A program made the translations under genes and the position numbers. The notes below the pieces were generated by a model, which saw nothing but the letters and a program-made list of their open reading frames with translations, had not been told where the DNA came from and made no database searches. Positions 8,803 through 19,797 of a stretch of DNA of 64,000 nt are shown here, piece by piece. Source of the stretch: an uncultured Opitutia bacterium. GTDB lineage: Bacteria; Verrucomicrobiota; Verrucomicrobiia; Opitutales; Opitutaceae. How positions within the stretch are numbered: the stretch's first letter is position 1; each line of letters begins with the position of its first letter. The stretch lies in contig CAIONS010000068.1 of the NCBI GenBank assembly GCA_903859715.1, positions 171,195 to 235,194 of the forward strand. The letters run 5' to 3'.

Positions 8803-9712
8803 GGCGCCGCTGGTGCCCTCCGCGGGCGCGACCCTGGGGGAATGGCTGCGGTTCGCGGAACAGCTCTACGCCCGGGAAAAACTCGCCCTTGGGCAGGTGG
8901 CGGCCAGCGCGCATGACGAGGCGCTTTACCTCCTGCTGCGCACGCTCGGCCTGCCGCTCGACAGCCCGGCCAAAGTGCTGACGAAGAAACTGACGCCCGC
9001 CGAGTGCGCGGCGGTGGAGACGATGCTGCACCGCCGGACCGTGGACCGCGTGCCGGCGGCCTACCTCACGCACGAAGCCTGGCTCGGCGAATACCGGTTC
9101 TATGTCGACGAGCGGGTGATCATCCCGCGCAGTTATTTCCTGGAGATCATCCCGCAGCAGCTCGACGGCTGGCTGCCGGACCCGGCGAAAGTCCGGCGGG
9201 TGGCGGACGTCTGCACCGGCTCGGGCTGCCTCGCCATCCTGCTGGCGCATCATTTCCCGGCGGCCAAGATCGATGCACTCGACCTTTCCGCGGAGGCGCT
9301 CGAAGTCGCAAAGATTAATGTCGGCGAGCACCGGCTCACGCGCCGGGTCGCGCTGCACCGCAGCGATGTCTTCGATGCGGTGCCAGTGGCGAAGTACGAT
9401 GTGATTCTCAGCAACCCGCCCTACGAGCCGAGCGCGCACGTCGATGCCCAGACGCCAGAGTTCAAGGCCGAGCCGCGCATGGCGCACGATGGCGGCAAGG
9501 ACGGGCTCGTGATCATCCGCAAGCTCCTGCACCAGGCGCGCGAGCGGTTGACGCCGCAGGGGATTGTGCTGGTCGAGGTCGGCGGGCTGCAGGACGCGAT
9601 GAACCGGGAGTTCGCCGCGCTGGAGCCGCACTGGCTTAGGACGGAAGACGGCGCCGACTGCGTGTGCGTGATCCACGCCGCGCGACTGAAAGCTCACCGC
9701 CAAGGGCGCTAA
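8768..9712 (+). CDS. PrmB/HemK-type protein-(glutamine-N5) methyltransferase
   Basis: VPAAYLTHEAWLGEYRFYVDERVIIPRS, DVCTGSGCLAI, ILSNPPYE; PrmB-like spacing. Confidence 0.85.
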   Translation: MCRPKVKRPKNKAPLVPSAGATLGEWLRFAEQLYAREKLALGQVAASAHDEALYLLLRTLGLPLDSPAKVLTKKLTPAECAAVETMLHRRTVDRVPAAYLTHEAWLGEYRFYVDERVIIPRSYFLEIIPQQLDGWLPDPAKVRRVADVCTGSGCLAILLAHHFPAAKIDALDLSAEALEVAKINVGEHRLTRRVALHRSDVFDAVPVAKYDVILSNPPYEPSAHVDAQTPEFKAEPRMAHDGGKDGLVIIRKLLHQARERLTPQGIVLVEVGGLQDAMNREFAALEPHWLRTEDGADCVCVIHAARLKAHRQGR

Positions 9713-9771
9713 GATCGCGAAATCCGAACTTCAGAGCTCAATCTCCCCTTCTGCTTTTCGCGGCTCTCCGG

Positions 9772-10758
9772 TCAGTGGATCAGGCCGGTGACGATGGCAG
9801 CCAGGCTGGCGCTGCTGATTACGATCCAGAGCACCAAGGCATGGATCAGCGGACAGACGCCGACGGTGCGCACGACGGTCCGGCTCAGGCCGGTGCTAAT
9901 CAGGAAAAGCGTGAGGGTCAGCAATGCGCGAGAGATCAGGCCGACGGAGCCGGCGGCCGGTTGCAGGCTCGGCACAAGGGTGAACAGGGCCGAGACGGCC
10001 ACGAAGCCGGCGATAAACCACGGCAAACGCAGGCGGCTGCGGGTGGCGCCCGAATCGGACTGACGATGGAACCAGGTTCCGAGCACCAGTGCGACCGGCA
10101 CAATCCACAAGGCCCGGGCGAGCTTCACCGTGGTGGCGATCGCGAGGGCTTCCTTGCCGTGGGTCATGGCGGCACCCGCGACCGAACTCGTGTCGTGGAT
10201 GGCCAGCGCGCACCACAGGCCGAATTGGCGGGCATCGAGGCCGGCCCATGTACCGAGGGCGGGAAACACGATCAACGCGACTCCGTTGAGTAGAAACACG
10301 GTGGCGAGCGCCGCGGAGGTTTCCTCCGGTGCGGCGTCAATTGCCGGAGCAACGGCCGCAATGGCGCTCCCGCCGCAGATGCCTGTGCCGGCGCAAATGA
10401 GCGCAGCCACCTTGGGGCCGATTCCGAGCCGGCGTGCGAGCCACGCACCCAAGGCAAAAGTCGTCACCAAACCCGCCAGGGTATAACCGAGGCCCTGGCC
10501 GCCGACATGAGCCACCACCATGAGGTTCACGCCGGCGCCGAGGCTCACGACGGCGAGCTGCAACAGCCACTTCGAAGCGCGATTGGTGGTGTCGGCGTAG
10601 GGATTGCCGAGCGTGAGCGAGAGCACGATGCCTCCGAGCAGCGCGGCCCAGGGAGGCGTCCAAGGCAGCAGCGAGACGACTGCGCCGAGCGGAATCAGCA
10701 GGCCGGCCACGCGGTGGGCCGGCCGCTCCATTTTGCCAGGGTGGAAATCAAAGCTCAT
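9772..10758 (-). CDS. YeiH/UPF0324 family putative sulfate exporter
   Basis: [38 protein letters not shown] motifs. Confidence 0.9.
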   Translation of the reverse strand: MSFDFHPGKMERPAHRVAGLLIPLGAVVSLLPWTPPWAALLGGIVLSLTLGNPYADTTNRASKWLLQLAVVSLGAGVNLMVVAHVGGQGLGYTLAGLVTTFALGAWLARRLGIGPKVAALICAGTGICGGSAIAAVAPAIDAAPEETSAALATVFLLNGVALIVFPALGTWAGLDARQFGLWCALAIHDTSSVAGAAMTHGKEALAIATTVKLARALWIVPVALVLGTWFHRQSDSGATRSRLRLPWFIAGFVAVSALFTLVPSLQPAAGSVGLISRALLTLTLFLISTGLSRTVVRTVGVCPLIHALVLWIVISSASLAAIVTGLIH

Positions 10759-13700
10759 GCGCTGCGGCAGTGCGACGGTTCGCCATGTAATAAAGTACCG
10801 GCACGGCGAGGCGGCTGATCAGCAGCGAGGCGATTTCGCCGGCCATGAGGCTGATTGCGAGGCCCTGGAAGATCGGGTCGGTGAGAATCACGCTTGCGCC
10901 GACAACCACGGCAAGGGCGGTGAGCAGCATCGGGCGGAAGCGCACGGCACCCGCCTCGACCACAGCCTCGCGGAGGGGCAGCCCGTGCGCGCGGCGCAGC
11001 TCGATGAAATCAACGAGGATGATCGAGTTGCGCACGACGATGCCGGCGCCGGCCATGAAGCCGATCATGGACGTGGCCGTGAAAAACGCCCCGAGTGCCC
11101 AATGCGCCGGCAGGATGCCGATCAGGGAAAACGGAATCGCGGCCATCACGACGAGCGGGGTCACGTAGCTGCGAAACCAGCCGACCATCAGCATCGCGAT
11201 GAGCACGAGCACGGCGGCGAAGGCCACACCGAGGTCGCGGAAAACCTCCAGCGTGATGTGCCACTCGCCGTCCCATTTTAGCGCGGGTTGGGTGTCGTCG
11301 GTTGGCAGGTTGAGATGGTAGATCGGCAGCGCGGCCTGGGTGCCGCCGAATTTGCGTGCATCGAGCCGGCCGACGTCGCGGTCAATGACGAAGAGCGCAT
11401 AGGCGGGGCTTTCCACCGCGCCGGCGACATCGGCGGTGACGTAGGTCACGGGCTTGAGATTCTTGCGGTAGAGATTCCGCTCGCCGAGGCCGCGCTCGAG
11501 GTGAACGAGCTCCGAGAGCGGAACCAAGGGGCCAGCCGGGTTCAGGTCGGCGCGGACTTGGAGGGCGAGCATCGCCTCGGGCTGTGACCGGTCACTGGCA
11601 GGAAGCTCGACGATGACGGGCACATCCTCGCGCTCGGCGGGGAAGTGCAGGAGATCCACGGCGCTGCCTTGGGTGGCCAGAGCGAGAGTTTTCACGATGG
11701 CGCCGGTGCTCACCCCGTGCAGCGCGGCCTTTTCCTTGTCGACGACGTAGCGGACCGACGGCTGCAACTCCTCGACGTACCAGTCGATATCCACCACGCC
11801 GGTCGTGCGCTCGAAAATGCCGCGTACTTCCCGGGCCAGCGCGAGCCGCTGGGATTCGTCGGGCCCGTAGATCTCGGCAACCAAGGACTGCAGCACGGGC
11901 GGGCCCGGCGGCACCTCGGCGACAGCGACCGCGGCGTGATAGCGGGCGGCGATGGGTGCGACCTTGAGGCGGATGCGCTTGGCGATGGCGTGGCTCTGGT
12001 CGGCGCGCAGGGATTTGTCCACGAGGTTGACCTGGATATCGGCGACGTTGGGGCCGCGGCGTGTGAAGTAGTGGCGCACGAGGCCGTTGAAGTTGAAGGG
12101 CGACGCCGTGCCGGCGTAGATCTGGTAGTCGCGGACCTCGGGCTCGACGCGGATGGCCGCGGCCATTTCCTGGGCGACGCGCGCGGTCTGCTCGAGCGTG
12201 GTGCCCTCGCGGGTCTTCAGCACGATCTGGAACTCCGATTTGTTGTCGAAGGGCAGCATCTTGATGACGACGGCGCCCGTCAGCACGAAGCCGGCGGAAA
12301 CGAGCAGCAGTCCCACAATCCCGGCGAGAAATATCCATCGTGCGCGTGCGTGATCGAGCAACGGCTCCATCACGCGGTGATAGAGCCGCGTGAGCCAGTC
12401 GTCGGGCGCATGATCAGAGCCGGGACCGCCGGGGGCCGCGGTCATCGTGGCAAACCGCCGCCGCAACACGCGGAGGGCGGCCCACGGGGTGATGGTGAAC
12501 GCGATGACGAGGGAGAACAGCATCGCGGCCGTCGAGCCGATCGGGATCGGGCGCATGTACGGACCCATGAGCCCGCCGACGAACGCCATGGGCAGGATGG
12601 CGGCGATCACCGCCCAGGTGGCGAGGATCGTGGAGTTGCCGACCTCGTCCACGGCCTCGAGCGCCACCTGGCCGAGGGGCTTGCGCTGGGCGTCGGGCAG
12701 GCGGACGTGCCGCACGATGTTTTCCACGACCACGATGGCGTCATCGACGAGGATGCCGACGGAGAAGATCAGCGCGAAGAGCGTGATGCGGTTCAGCGTG
12801 TAGCCGTAGAGGTAGAAAACGAACAGCGTCAGACCGAGGGTCGATGGAATCGCGAGCAGGACGATGAGCGACTCGCGCCAGCCGAGGAACAGCAGGATCA
12901 GCAGCGCCACGCCGAAGACGGCGATGCCCATGTGGCCGAGCAGCTCATTGCTCTTCTCGGCGGCAGTGTGGCCGTAGTCGCGGGTGACGGTGACGGCCAC
13001 GTCGGCGGGCAGGAGCGTACCGCGCGCGGTCGCGACCTTGGCGAGGACGGCGTTGACGACGTCGATGGCATTAGCGCCGGGGCGCTTGGCCAGGCTGAGG
13101 GTGACGGCGGGCTCGAGGTCGCCGGTGAGACCGCCATGCAGGACGTAGTCGGCCGGTTCCTCGCCCTCATCAGTGATGGCGGCCACGTCGCGGAGATAGA
13201 CGGGCCGGTCGCGAAACACGCCCACGACAACGGCGCCGACGTCGGTGGCATCGCGCAGGAACGTGCCGGTCTCGAGCAGGACCTCGGTGTTGGCGAAGGG
13301 CCGCGAGCCGGCGTGCAGCTGGCGGTTGGCCTGCTGGAGCATCGGCACCAGCTCGGCCGTGGTGAGATGGCGGGCGGCGAGGGCGGCGATATCGAGCCGC
13401 ACGCGCACGGCCCGGCGGACTCCGCCGATCAGCGTGGTCTCGGCGACCTGCGGGATGGATTTCACGACATCGTCGAGCTGGGCGGCGAGCCGGCGCAGGG
13501 TGAGGTGATCCTGCTTGGGGCTGTGCAGGGTGAGGGCGAGGATGGGCACGTCGTCGATCGTGCGGGGCTTCACCAGCGGCTGGCCGGCGCCCGGGGGAAT
13601 CCGGTCGAAGCTGGCCTGGAGCTTCTGGTTGAGGTGGACGAGGGCGGTCTCGATTTCGGTGCCGACCTGGAAGCGGACGATCACCAGGGAGCTGCCAGGG

Positions 13701-13999
13701 CTGGAGGTAGAGTAGAGGTATTCCACGCCCGGGACCTCCCAGAGCAGCTTTTCCATCGGGCGCGTGATCCGGTTCTCCACTTCGGCGGCGGAGACACCCG
13801 GCATGGCGACCAGCACGTCGACCATGGGGACCTTGATCTGCGGCTCCTCCTCGCGCGGCAGCAGGAGCACGGCGAAGAGGCCGAGCAGGATCGAGGCGAT
13901 GATCGCGATCGGCGTGAGCTTCGAATCGATGAAGTACGCGGCGAGGCGGCCGGCGAATCCGTAGCGTGGCCCCGGCCCGGCGGGAGCTGGCGCGCTCAC
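10748..13999 (-). CDS. RND efflux permease (AcrB/CusA superfamily)
   Basis: 1083 aa; [59 protein letters not shown]. Confidence 0.95.
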   Translation of the reverse strand: MSAPAPAGPGPRYGFAGRLAAYFIDSKLTPIAIIASILLGLFAVLLLPREEEPQIKVPMVDVLVAMPGVSAAEVENRITRPMEKLLWEVPGVEYLYSTSSPGSSLVIVRFQVGTEIETALVHLNQKLQASFDRIPPGAGQPLVKPRTIDDVPILALTLHSPKQDHLTLRRLAAQLDDVVKSIPQVAETTLIGGVRRAVRVRLDIAALAARHLTTAELVPMLQQANRQLHAGSRPFANTEVLLETGTFLRDATDVGAVVVGVFRDRPVYLRDVAAITDEGEEPADYVLHGGLTGDLEPAVTLSLAKRPGANAIDVVNAVLAKVATARGTLLPADVAVTVTRDYGHTAAEKSNELLGHMGIAVFGVALLILLFLGWRESLIVLLAIPSTLGLTLFVFYLYGYTLNRITLFALIFSVGILVDDAIVVVENIVRHVRLPDAQRKPLGQVALEAVDEVGNSTILATWAVIAAILPMAFVGGLMGPYMRPIPIGSTAAMLFSLVIAFTITPWAALRVLRRRFATMTAAPGGPGSDHAPDDWLTRLYHRVMEPLLDHARARWIFLAGIVGLLLVSAGFVLTGAVVIKMLPFDNKSEFQIVLKTREGTTLEQTARVAQEMAAAIRVEPEVRDYQIYAGTASPFNFNGLVRHYFTRRGPNVADIQVNLVDKSLRADQSHAIAKRIRLKVAPIAARYHAAVAVAEVPPGPPVLQSLVAEIYGPDESQRLALAREVRGIFERTTGVVDIDWYVEELQPSVRYVVDKEKAALHGVSTGAIVKTLALATQGSAVDLLHFPAEREDVPVIVELPASDRSQPEAMLALQVRADLNPAGPLVPLSELVHLERGLGERNLYRKNLKPVTYVTADVAGAVESPAYALFVIDRDVGRLDARKFGGTQAALPIYHLNLPTDDTQPALKWDGEWHITLEVFRDLGVAFAAVLVLIAMLMVGWFRSYVTPLVVMAAIPFSLIGILPAHWALGAFFTATSMIGFMAGAGIVVRNSIILVDFIELRRAHGLPLREAVVEAGAVRFRPMLLTALAVVVGASVILTDPIFQGLAISLMAGEIASLLISRLAVPVLYYMANRRTAAAHEL

Positions 14000-15003
14000 G
14001 GCTGGATCTCCACGGCCTGACCGTCCTGCAGCGTGGCGGGCGGAGCCACGACGACGGTCTCACCGGCATCCAGGCCGGCGGCAATCTGGATCGCGGCGCC
14101 CTCGCGGGCGCTGGTTTTCACGAGCCGCAACTGGGCGTGGCCGGCAGTGACGACGAACACCCGTTCCATCTGGCCGAAAGCAAGCACGGCAGAGGTGGGA
14201 ACGGTGAGTGCGGTGCGATCGCCCGCGGGCCAGAGGACGCGCACGAACTGACCGGAGCGGGCGGAGGAGGAGGCCGGCAGATCGATCTTGGCGAGGCGGG
14301 TGCGGGAGGTGGGATCGGCGGCGGGCGAGAGTTCGGCGAGCCGGCCCGAGACGGGGTCATTGCCGAGGAGGATCGTGAGTTCGGCACCGACAGTTGGCAG
14401 CGGGAGCGATTCGGGTACTTGGACCTCGGCGCGGAGATGGTCCATGCCCTCGAGCTCGAACAGCGGCAGTCCGGGCGTGGCGAGGTCGCCCGGCTTGACG
14501 TACTCAGCCGTCAGCACGCCGGAGAACGGCGCGGCGATTTGGGTGTAGCCGAGCATGGCCTCGGCTTCCTGCAGGGCGGCGCGAACCTGCCGGCGGCGGT
14601 CGTCGGCGTTGCGCACGGCATCGGTGGTGGAGGCGCCCTTGGTTTCCAGCGTCCGCTCGCGCTCGTATTCCCGCTCGGCCTGGCTGAGGGCGGCCTGGGC
14701 GGCGGCGACGCGCGCGTCGAGCTCGCCGGCCGACACAGTGACCAGAACTTCACCCGCCTGCACCGCCTGGCCCACCACGAGATTGGTCGTGGCGAGGGTA
14801 CCCGTGATTTTGGCGGCGACGGTGGCGTAGGCGAAAGGCCGGATCGTGCCGGGAACAGGCTGGGTTTGAGGAGCGATGGTCGCAACGACCGTGATGACAT
14901 GAACCGGCACCGCGGCCGCCGAGCTGACCGGGCCAGAGCTGGCGGGACGGCTGCAGCCGCCCAGCAGCAGGGCAACGGCGAGAAGGGGCGGAAGTCGTTT
15001 CAT
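13996..15003 (-). CDS. RND efflux periplasmic adaptor (membrane fusion protein)
   Basis: Signal/lipobox [52 protein letters not shown]; 4-nt overlap with permease. Confidence 0.93.
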   Translation of the reverse strand: MKRLPPLLAVALLLGGCSRPASSGPVSSAAAVPVHVITVVATIAPQTQPVPGTIRPFAYATVAAKITGTLATTNLVVGQAVQAGEVLVTVSAGELDARVAAAQAALSQAEREYERERTLETKGASTTDAVRNADDRRRQVRAALQEAEAMLGYTQIAAPFSGVLTAEYVKPGDLATPGLPLFELEGMDHLRAEVQVPESLPLPTVGAELTILLGNDPVSGRLAELSPAADPTSRTRLAKIDLPASSSARSGQFVRVLWPAGDRTALTVPTSAVLAFGQMERVFVVTAGHAQLRLVKTSAREGAAIQIAAGLDAGETVVVAPPATLQDGQAVEIQP

Positions 15004-15022
15004 ACCGGGGCGCGACTACCGG

Positions 15023-15250
15023 TTAACGGGACTTGTTTCCGCCGGGGCGAATGATGCCGTCGGCGCCCAGCCAGCCGAGCTTCGTGAGCATGATCGTGGG
15101 CGGGCAGAAACCGGTGAAGACGGACTGGATGAGATTGAGGCCGACGAAGCAGGTCAGCAGGAGCCACCACGCGTTGACAAAATAGACGAGTGCAACGCTT
15201 AGCAGAACCATGCCGCCGGCGAGAACACGGATGAAGGATTCGATTTTCAT
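15023..15250 (-). CDS. DUF2892 family membrane protein (YgaP C-terminal-like)
   Basis: ESFIRVLAGGMVLLSVAL...LNLIQSVFTGFCPPTIMLTKLG. Confidence 0.9.
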   Translation of the reverse strand: MKIESFIRVLAGGMVLLSVALVYFVNAWWLLLTCFVGLNLIQSVFTGFCPPTIMLTKLGWLGADGIIRPGGNKSR

Positions 15251-15267
15251 GGGGAAGCCGCTTGCTT

Positions 15268-15281
15268 TATATGAGCATATA
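15268..15281. promoter_or_regulatory. Candidate ArsR operator: perfect inverted repeat TATATG-AG-CATATA
   Basis: Between divergent arsR-like gene and DUF2892/RND operon; 6-2-6 perfect palindrome in AT-rich DNA. Confidence 0.6.
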
Positions 15282-15306
15282 GTTATATACGAGGCATGCT
15301 GTCAAG

Positions 15307-15657
15307 ATGCCGTTTAAGCTCGCGATGAAAGCGCCGCGTCCCCTGTCCGATGAGGCCCTCGCGTTGATTGCGCGCCGGTTTGCCGTGCTGGCGGAGCCGA
15401 CGCGGCTGCGGCTGCTGCATGCGCTGTTTGCCGGCGAGAAAAGCGTGAACGAACTCGTCGAGCTGACGGGCGGCACGCAGGCCAATGTCTCGCGCCATCT
15501 GCAGACTCTCGCGCATGCGCACATGCTGGGGCGGAGGAAGGAAGGCTTGCAGGTGTTTTACGCCATTGCCGACCCGTCGATCTTCAAACTTTGCGAGCTC
15601 GTGTGCGGCAGCCTTGAGAAGTCGCTGAACAAGCAGGCAGAAGTGTTCGCGCAATAG
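15307..15657 (+). CDS. ArsR family transcriptional regulator
   Basis: LAEPTRLRLLHALFAGEKSVNELVELTGGTQANVSRHLQTL wHTH; C-terminal CELVC. Confidence 0.92.
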   Translation: MPFKLAMKAPRPLSDEALALIARRFAVLAEPTRLRLLHALFAGEKSVNELVELTGGTQANVSRHLQTLAHAHMLGRRKEGLQVFYAIADPSIFKLCELVCGSLEKSLNKQAEVFAQ

Positions 15658-15763
15658 GCGGCCCGTTGGCCGCGGAGATGGTAGATTGGAGCTGGGAGTT
15701 AGCTTCGAACTCCAATCTTCCAACTTCCAACTCCAATTTGAAAACGACGCGGGACGCGTCGTT

Positions 15764-17293
15764 TCAAATCTCGTAGCCGAGGCCCATGGGCTCCCAGGCG
15801 GTGGCGACGACGGCGGTCTTGCCGAACTCGTCGAACCACTCGTGCACGCGGCGGCCGATGGCGCCGGTCTCGACGCGGTGGGTGAATTCGTTGGTGGCGG
15901 AGCTGTAGGTGTAGTCGGCCGCCCACTCGCGGTGGTGTGTCGCGAGGGCCGTGATGGCCTCAAGGACGCGCTCGGCTTCCTCATCGGTCATCGTGGGATG
16001 CAGCGAGAAGCGCACCCAGCCGGGCTTCTCGGTCTTGTCGCCGCGGTTGATCTGGTCGGTGATGGACTTCGAGTGCTCGGGCGAGACATGCAGCAGAATG
16101 TGGCCGTAGGTGCCAGCGCAGGAGCAGCCGCCGCGGGTCTGGATGCCGTAACGGTCGTTGAGCAGGCGGACCGCCAGATTGTAATGCAGGTCGTCGATGT
16201 AGAACGAAATGATCCCGAGCCGGTCCCGGTGCTCGCCGGCAAGAATGTGCAGTCCGGGAATTGCCTCCAGCCGGTCCCACACCAGCTCCAACAACTCGTG
16301 CTCGCGCTGCAGGATGTTTTCCACGCCCATCGACTCCTTCAGCCGGATGCAGAGCGCGGTGCGGATGGCCTGCGTGAAACCGGGCGTGCCGCCGTCCTCG
16401 CGGGCCTCGACATCGTCGAAGTACTTGTGCTCGCCCCACGGGTTGGTCCAGTCGACGGTGCCGCCGCCGGGGTTGTCGGGGACGCGGTTGGTATAGAGCT
16501 TCTTGTTGAACACGAGCACGCCAGTCGTGCCGGGGCCGCCGAGGAACTTGTGCGGTGAAAAGAAAATCGCGTCGAGGGACTCGTCAGGCCGGCCGGCCGG
16601 GTGCAGGTCGATCGCGATGTACGGCGCGCTGGCCGCGAAGTCCACGAAGCACAGGCCGCCGGCGCGGTGCATCAGCCCGGCGATCGCGTGATACGGCGTG
16701 ATGATGCCGGTGACGTTGGAGCAGCTCGTGACGGCGGCGATCTTCACGGTCCGGCCGCGGTAGAGTTCGAGCAGCTCGGCCAGGTGGGCGAGGTCGACGA
16801 GGCCGTCGGGCGTGGCGTTGATCACGCGCACCTCGGCGATGCTCTCGATCCACGACGTCTGGTTGGAGTGATGCTCCATGTGCGTGACAAAGATGATCGG
16901 GCGCTCCGCCTCGGGAATGGTGACCTGGCCGCTGTATTTCTCGTGCACGCGCAGGCCGAGGATGCGCTGGAACTTGTTCACGACGCTGGTCATGCCGGAG
17001 CCGTAGCAAATGATGGCGTCGTCCTTGGACGCATGGACGTGGTCCTTGATGATGTGGAGCGCCTCATGATAGGCGCGGGTCATGGTGGTGCCGGTGACGG
17101 ATGTCTCCGTGTGGGTGTTGCCCACGAACGGTGCGATTTCCTCGCTCAGCATTTTCTCGATGGGGCCGAACATACGGCCACTGGCGGTCCAGTCGGCGTA
17201 CACGATGCGCTGCCGGCCGAACGGCGATTCAAAATCCTGGTTGATGCCGATGATGTTGGCCCGGTACGGGGCGAAGAAGTCCTCGAGGCTCAT
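15764..17293 (-). CDS. Class V aminotransferase / cysteine desulfurase-like PLP enzyme
   Basis: YADWTASGR, THMEHHSNQTSW, SPHKFLGGPGTTGVLV, TRGGCSCAGTYGH. Confidence 0.9.
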   Translation of the reverse strand: MSLEDFFAPYRANIIGINQDFESPFGRQRIVYADWTASGRMFGPIEKMLSEEIAPFVGNTHTETSVTGTTMTRAYHEALHIIKDHVHASKDDAIICYGSGMTSVVNKFQRILGLRVHEKYSGQVTIPEAERPIIFVTHMEHHSNQTSWIESIAEVRVINATPDGLVDLAHLAELLELYRGRTVKIAAVTSCSNVTGIITPYHAIAGLMHRAGGLCFVDFAASAPYIAIDLHPAGRPDESLDAIFFSPHKFLGGPGTTGVLVFNKKLYTNRVPDNPGGGTVDWTNPWGEHKYFDDVEAREDGGTPGFTQAIRTALCIRLKESMGVENILQREHELLELVWDRLEAIPGLHILAGEHRDRLGIISFYIDDLHYNLAVRLLNDRYGIQTRGGCSCAGTYGHILLHVSPEHSKSITDQINRGDKTEKPGWVRFSLHPTMTDEEAERVLEAITALATHHREWAADYTYSSATNEFTHRVETGAIGRRVHEWFDEFGKTAVVATAWEPMGLGYEI

Positions 17294-17426
17294 GGGGTTT
17301 AGGCCGGAGCATGAAGGGTGCCGGGAAATTATTCAATAGGCCGTGCGGGCTATTCGGGAGGAAGGAGAAGGGAGTGGGGAGAAAGGAGACTGAGGGGTGG
17401 GCAGGGCGCTCCGGCGTCCATTTTAT

Positions 17427-17585
17427 CCCGTCATCCTGAGCGAAGCCGAAGGATCTCTGCTATTAATTCACTCAAGCTCATTTCAAGCCACAGCTACTTC
17501 CGCGGCGCCGCCCGAGTGTCCGAATCAAACACGGATTCTTCAGGAGGGATAACAGAGATCCTTCGGCTTCGCTCAGGATGACGGG
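17427..17585. repeat. MITE-like element: 33-bp perfect inverted repeats flanking a 93-nt spacer
   Basis: Arms 17427-17459 (cccgtcatcctgagcgaagccgaaggatctctg) and 17553-17585 are exact reverse complements. Confidence 0.85.
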
Positions 17586-17686
17586 AGAGGGTCGGGCTGA
17601 TGCGGTGGGTCGGGCGCTCCGTCGCCCGGCTGGCTTTGGACCCTGCCGCGCGCGGAGCGCACGGCCCACCCGCGACCTGCGGCCCC

Positions 17687-18292
17687 TTACTTCGCCAGAT
17701 CGTAGAGCGCGTAGCCGGCGAAGAGGTTGGGGAGCGTGCGGCAGGGTGTCCGCCAGTTGCCGAGCAGGTGGGCGCGGCGGGTGATCGTGATGCCCTGCGC
17801 GGCGCAAAAATGCTCGAAGTCGGCGATGGTGACGGGATTCGACGGCCGGCTTTCGAACCACTCGGTGGTGTAGACCTCGTTGCGCACCTTGCGGCCGCGC
17901 AGGAGGGCATCGACGCGGTTTTTCCAGTAGCCGTGGTTGACGAAGCCGACCGTGAGCGAGCGGCCGACCCGCAGCGCTTCCAGGATGACGCCGGTCGGGT
18001 CGCCGAGTTCCTGCACGGTGCGCGAGCAGATGACGCGGTCGAAGTGCCGGTCGGGAAACTGCTGCATGAAGCTTGTCATGTCGCCCTGGTAAACGGAGAG
18101 GCCGCGCGCAACGCAGGCGGTGATGCGGCCGAAGTCGAGATCCACGCCGAGGGCGGCGACCTCCTTGGTCTGGACGAGATAATCGAGCAGCGCACCGCGG
18201 CCGCAGCCGAGATCGAGCACGCGCGAGCCCGGGGTCACCCATTCCCCGATGATCTGCATGTCCACCGTGCGTTTCTCGACGAGCTTGGTCAT
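17687..18292 (-). CDS. metW: Methionine biosynthesis protein MetW
   Basis: VLDLGCGRGALLDYL; DRVICSRTVQEL; FVNHGYWKNR; adjacent to metX. Confidence 0.93.
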   Translation of the reverse strand: MTKLVEKRTVDMQIIGEWVTPGSRVLDLGCGRGALLDYLVQTKEVAALGVDLDFGRITACVARGLSVYQGDMTSFMQQFPDRHFDRVICSRTVQELGDPTGVILEALRVGRSLTVGFVNHGYWKNRVDALLRGRKVRNEVYTTEWFESRPSNPVTIADFEHFCAAQGITITRRAHLLGNWRTPCRTLPNLFAGYALYDLAK

Positions 18293-18310
18293 GAGATGAC
18301 GGATGCGGAA

Positions 18311-18384
18311 ATGTGGAACTCAGGAAGGCGGAAAAAAACCACCAATCCTCGGGTCTCTGATTCCAGTTTTCCTGAGTTCCACAT
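18311..18384. repeat. 16-bp perfect inverted repeat between metX and metW
   Basis: atgtggaactcaggaa (18311-18326) / ttcctgagttccacat (18369-18384), 42-nt loop. Confidence 0.85.
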
Positions 18385-18385
18385 G

Positions 18386-19570
18386 TTAGATCGAGAAGTC
18401 GACCGCGGTCGCCTGGTTGCGCTCGAGGAAGCCGCGGATTAGCGCGTAGAGTTCCTCGGACTCGAGGAGGAACGAATCATGGCCGAGGTCGGTGGCGAGC
18501 TCGGCGTAGCTGGCGCGCTTGCCGGCGCGGAGCAGGGCGAGTGCGATCTGGCGGTTCTGCTCCGGCGGGAAGAGCCAGTCGCTGGTGAAGCCGACCACGA
18601 GGGATTCGGCCTGCACCGGGGCGAACGCGGTCTCGAGCGAGCCGTAGGCCTGCGCGAGGTCGAACTGGTCGAGGGCGCGCGTGATATAGAGGTACGAGTT
18701 GGCGTCGAAGCGGTTGATGAACGCCTGGCCCTGGTGCCGCAGGTAGCTCTCGACCTCGAACTGGATGTCGAAGGTGTAGCTCTCGCCGCTGGCCGGGTTT
18801 TTTTTGCGCCGCCCGAACTTCCGGTCCATCGACGCGTCGGAGACGTACGTGATGTGGGCCATCATGCGCGCGATGGCGAGGCCGACGCGGGGACCGCCGC
18901 CCTTGGCGTAGTCGCCCTGGTTCCAGTCGGGATCCTGCATGATGGCCTGGCGGCCGACCTCGTTGAACGCGATGGCCTGCGCGCTTTCGCGCGACGTGGT
19001 GGCCATGGCGAGCACGCGGCGGGTGAAGGCGGGAAACTCGATCGCGAACAGGAGCGCCTGCATGCCGCCCATCGAGCCGCCGATGATGCCGTGCAGCGTG
19101 CTCACCCCGAGATGATCGAGCAGGAGTTTCTGCGCGCGCACCATGTCGAGGATCGTGACGAAGGGAAAATGGATGCCGTAAGGCCGGCCGGTCTCGGGAT
19201 TGACGGACGAGGGTCCGCTGGAGCCGACGCAGCCGCCGAGCACGTTGGCGCAGACGACGAAGAAACGGTTCGTGTCCACGGCCTTGCCGGGACCGATGAG
19301 GTTGTTCCACCAGCCGGGCTTGCGGTCGTCGGCCGCGTGCACGCCGGCGCAGTGGTGGTCACCGCTCAGCGCGTGGCAGATGAGGATGGCGTTGTCGCGC
19401 GTGGCGTTGAGCTCGCCGTAGGTTTCGTAGCGCAGCGTGAAGCCGGGCAGGACCTGGCCGCTCTTGAACGTGAACGGCCGGGTGCAGACGAAGTCCCGGG
19501 GCGCAACGATCCCGATCTCGCTGGCCGCGAGGAGCCGGGACACGGGCGCGTTTTCCTCGGGGTCGGTCAT
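18386..19570 (-). CDS. metX: Homoserine O-acetyltransferase MetX
   Basis: LRYETYGELN, CHALSGDHH, GGSMGGMQAL, DLGHDSFLLE. Confidence 0.95.
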   Translation of the reverse strand: MTDPEENAPVSRLLAASEIGIVAPRDFVCTRPFTFKSGQVLPGFTLRYETYGELNATRDNAILICHALSGDHHCAGVHAADDRKPGWWNNLIGPGKAVDTNRFFVVCANVLGGCVGSSGPSSVNPETGRPYGIHFPFVTILDMVRAQKLLLDHLGVSTLHGIIGGSMGGMQALLFAIEFPAFTRRVLAMATTSRESAQAIAFNEVGRQAIMQDPDWNQGDYAKGGGPRVGLAIARMMAHITYVSDASMDRKFGRRKKNPASGESYTFDIQFEVESYLRHQGQAFINRFDANSYLYITRALDQFDLAQAYGSLETAFAPVQAESLVVGFTSDWLFPPEQNRQIALALLRAGKRASYAELATDLGHDSFLLESEELYALIRGFLERNQATAVDFSI

Positions 19571-19797
19571 GGGGAAACAAAGACGATTGGGGCGGCCGGG
19601 CGCGAGACAAGCATCGCGGATGTCATTATGACAAGGCGGCGTGGGGCTGTGTTCGCGCGAGGATGAAAAGCTTCGGGGCTGCGGGAGTGTCGTGAGGCTA
19701 AAGCGGAATCGGCGAGAAAGATAACGGAGATCCTTCGGCTTCGCTCAGAGCCTGCCCTGAGCTTGTCGAAGGGATGACGAGAGAAAAGGGGTGCGGC

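Noticed and set aside
11645-14020. 791-aa plus-strand ORF
   Set aside because: Antisense to the well-supported RND permease; Gly/Asp/His-rich composition typical of a GC-rich shadow frame
19571-19640. Possible SAM riboswitch upstream of metX
   Set aside because: No recognisable SAM-I/SAM-II consensus elements; only a short leader and a dispersed repeat fragment
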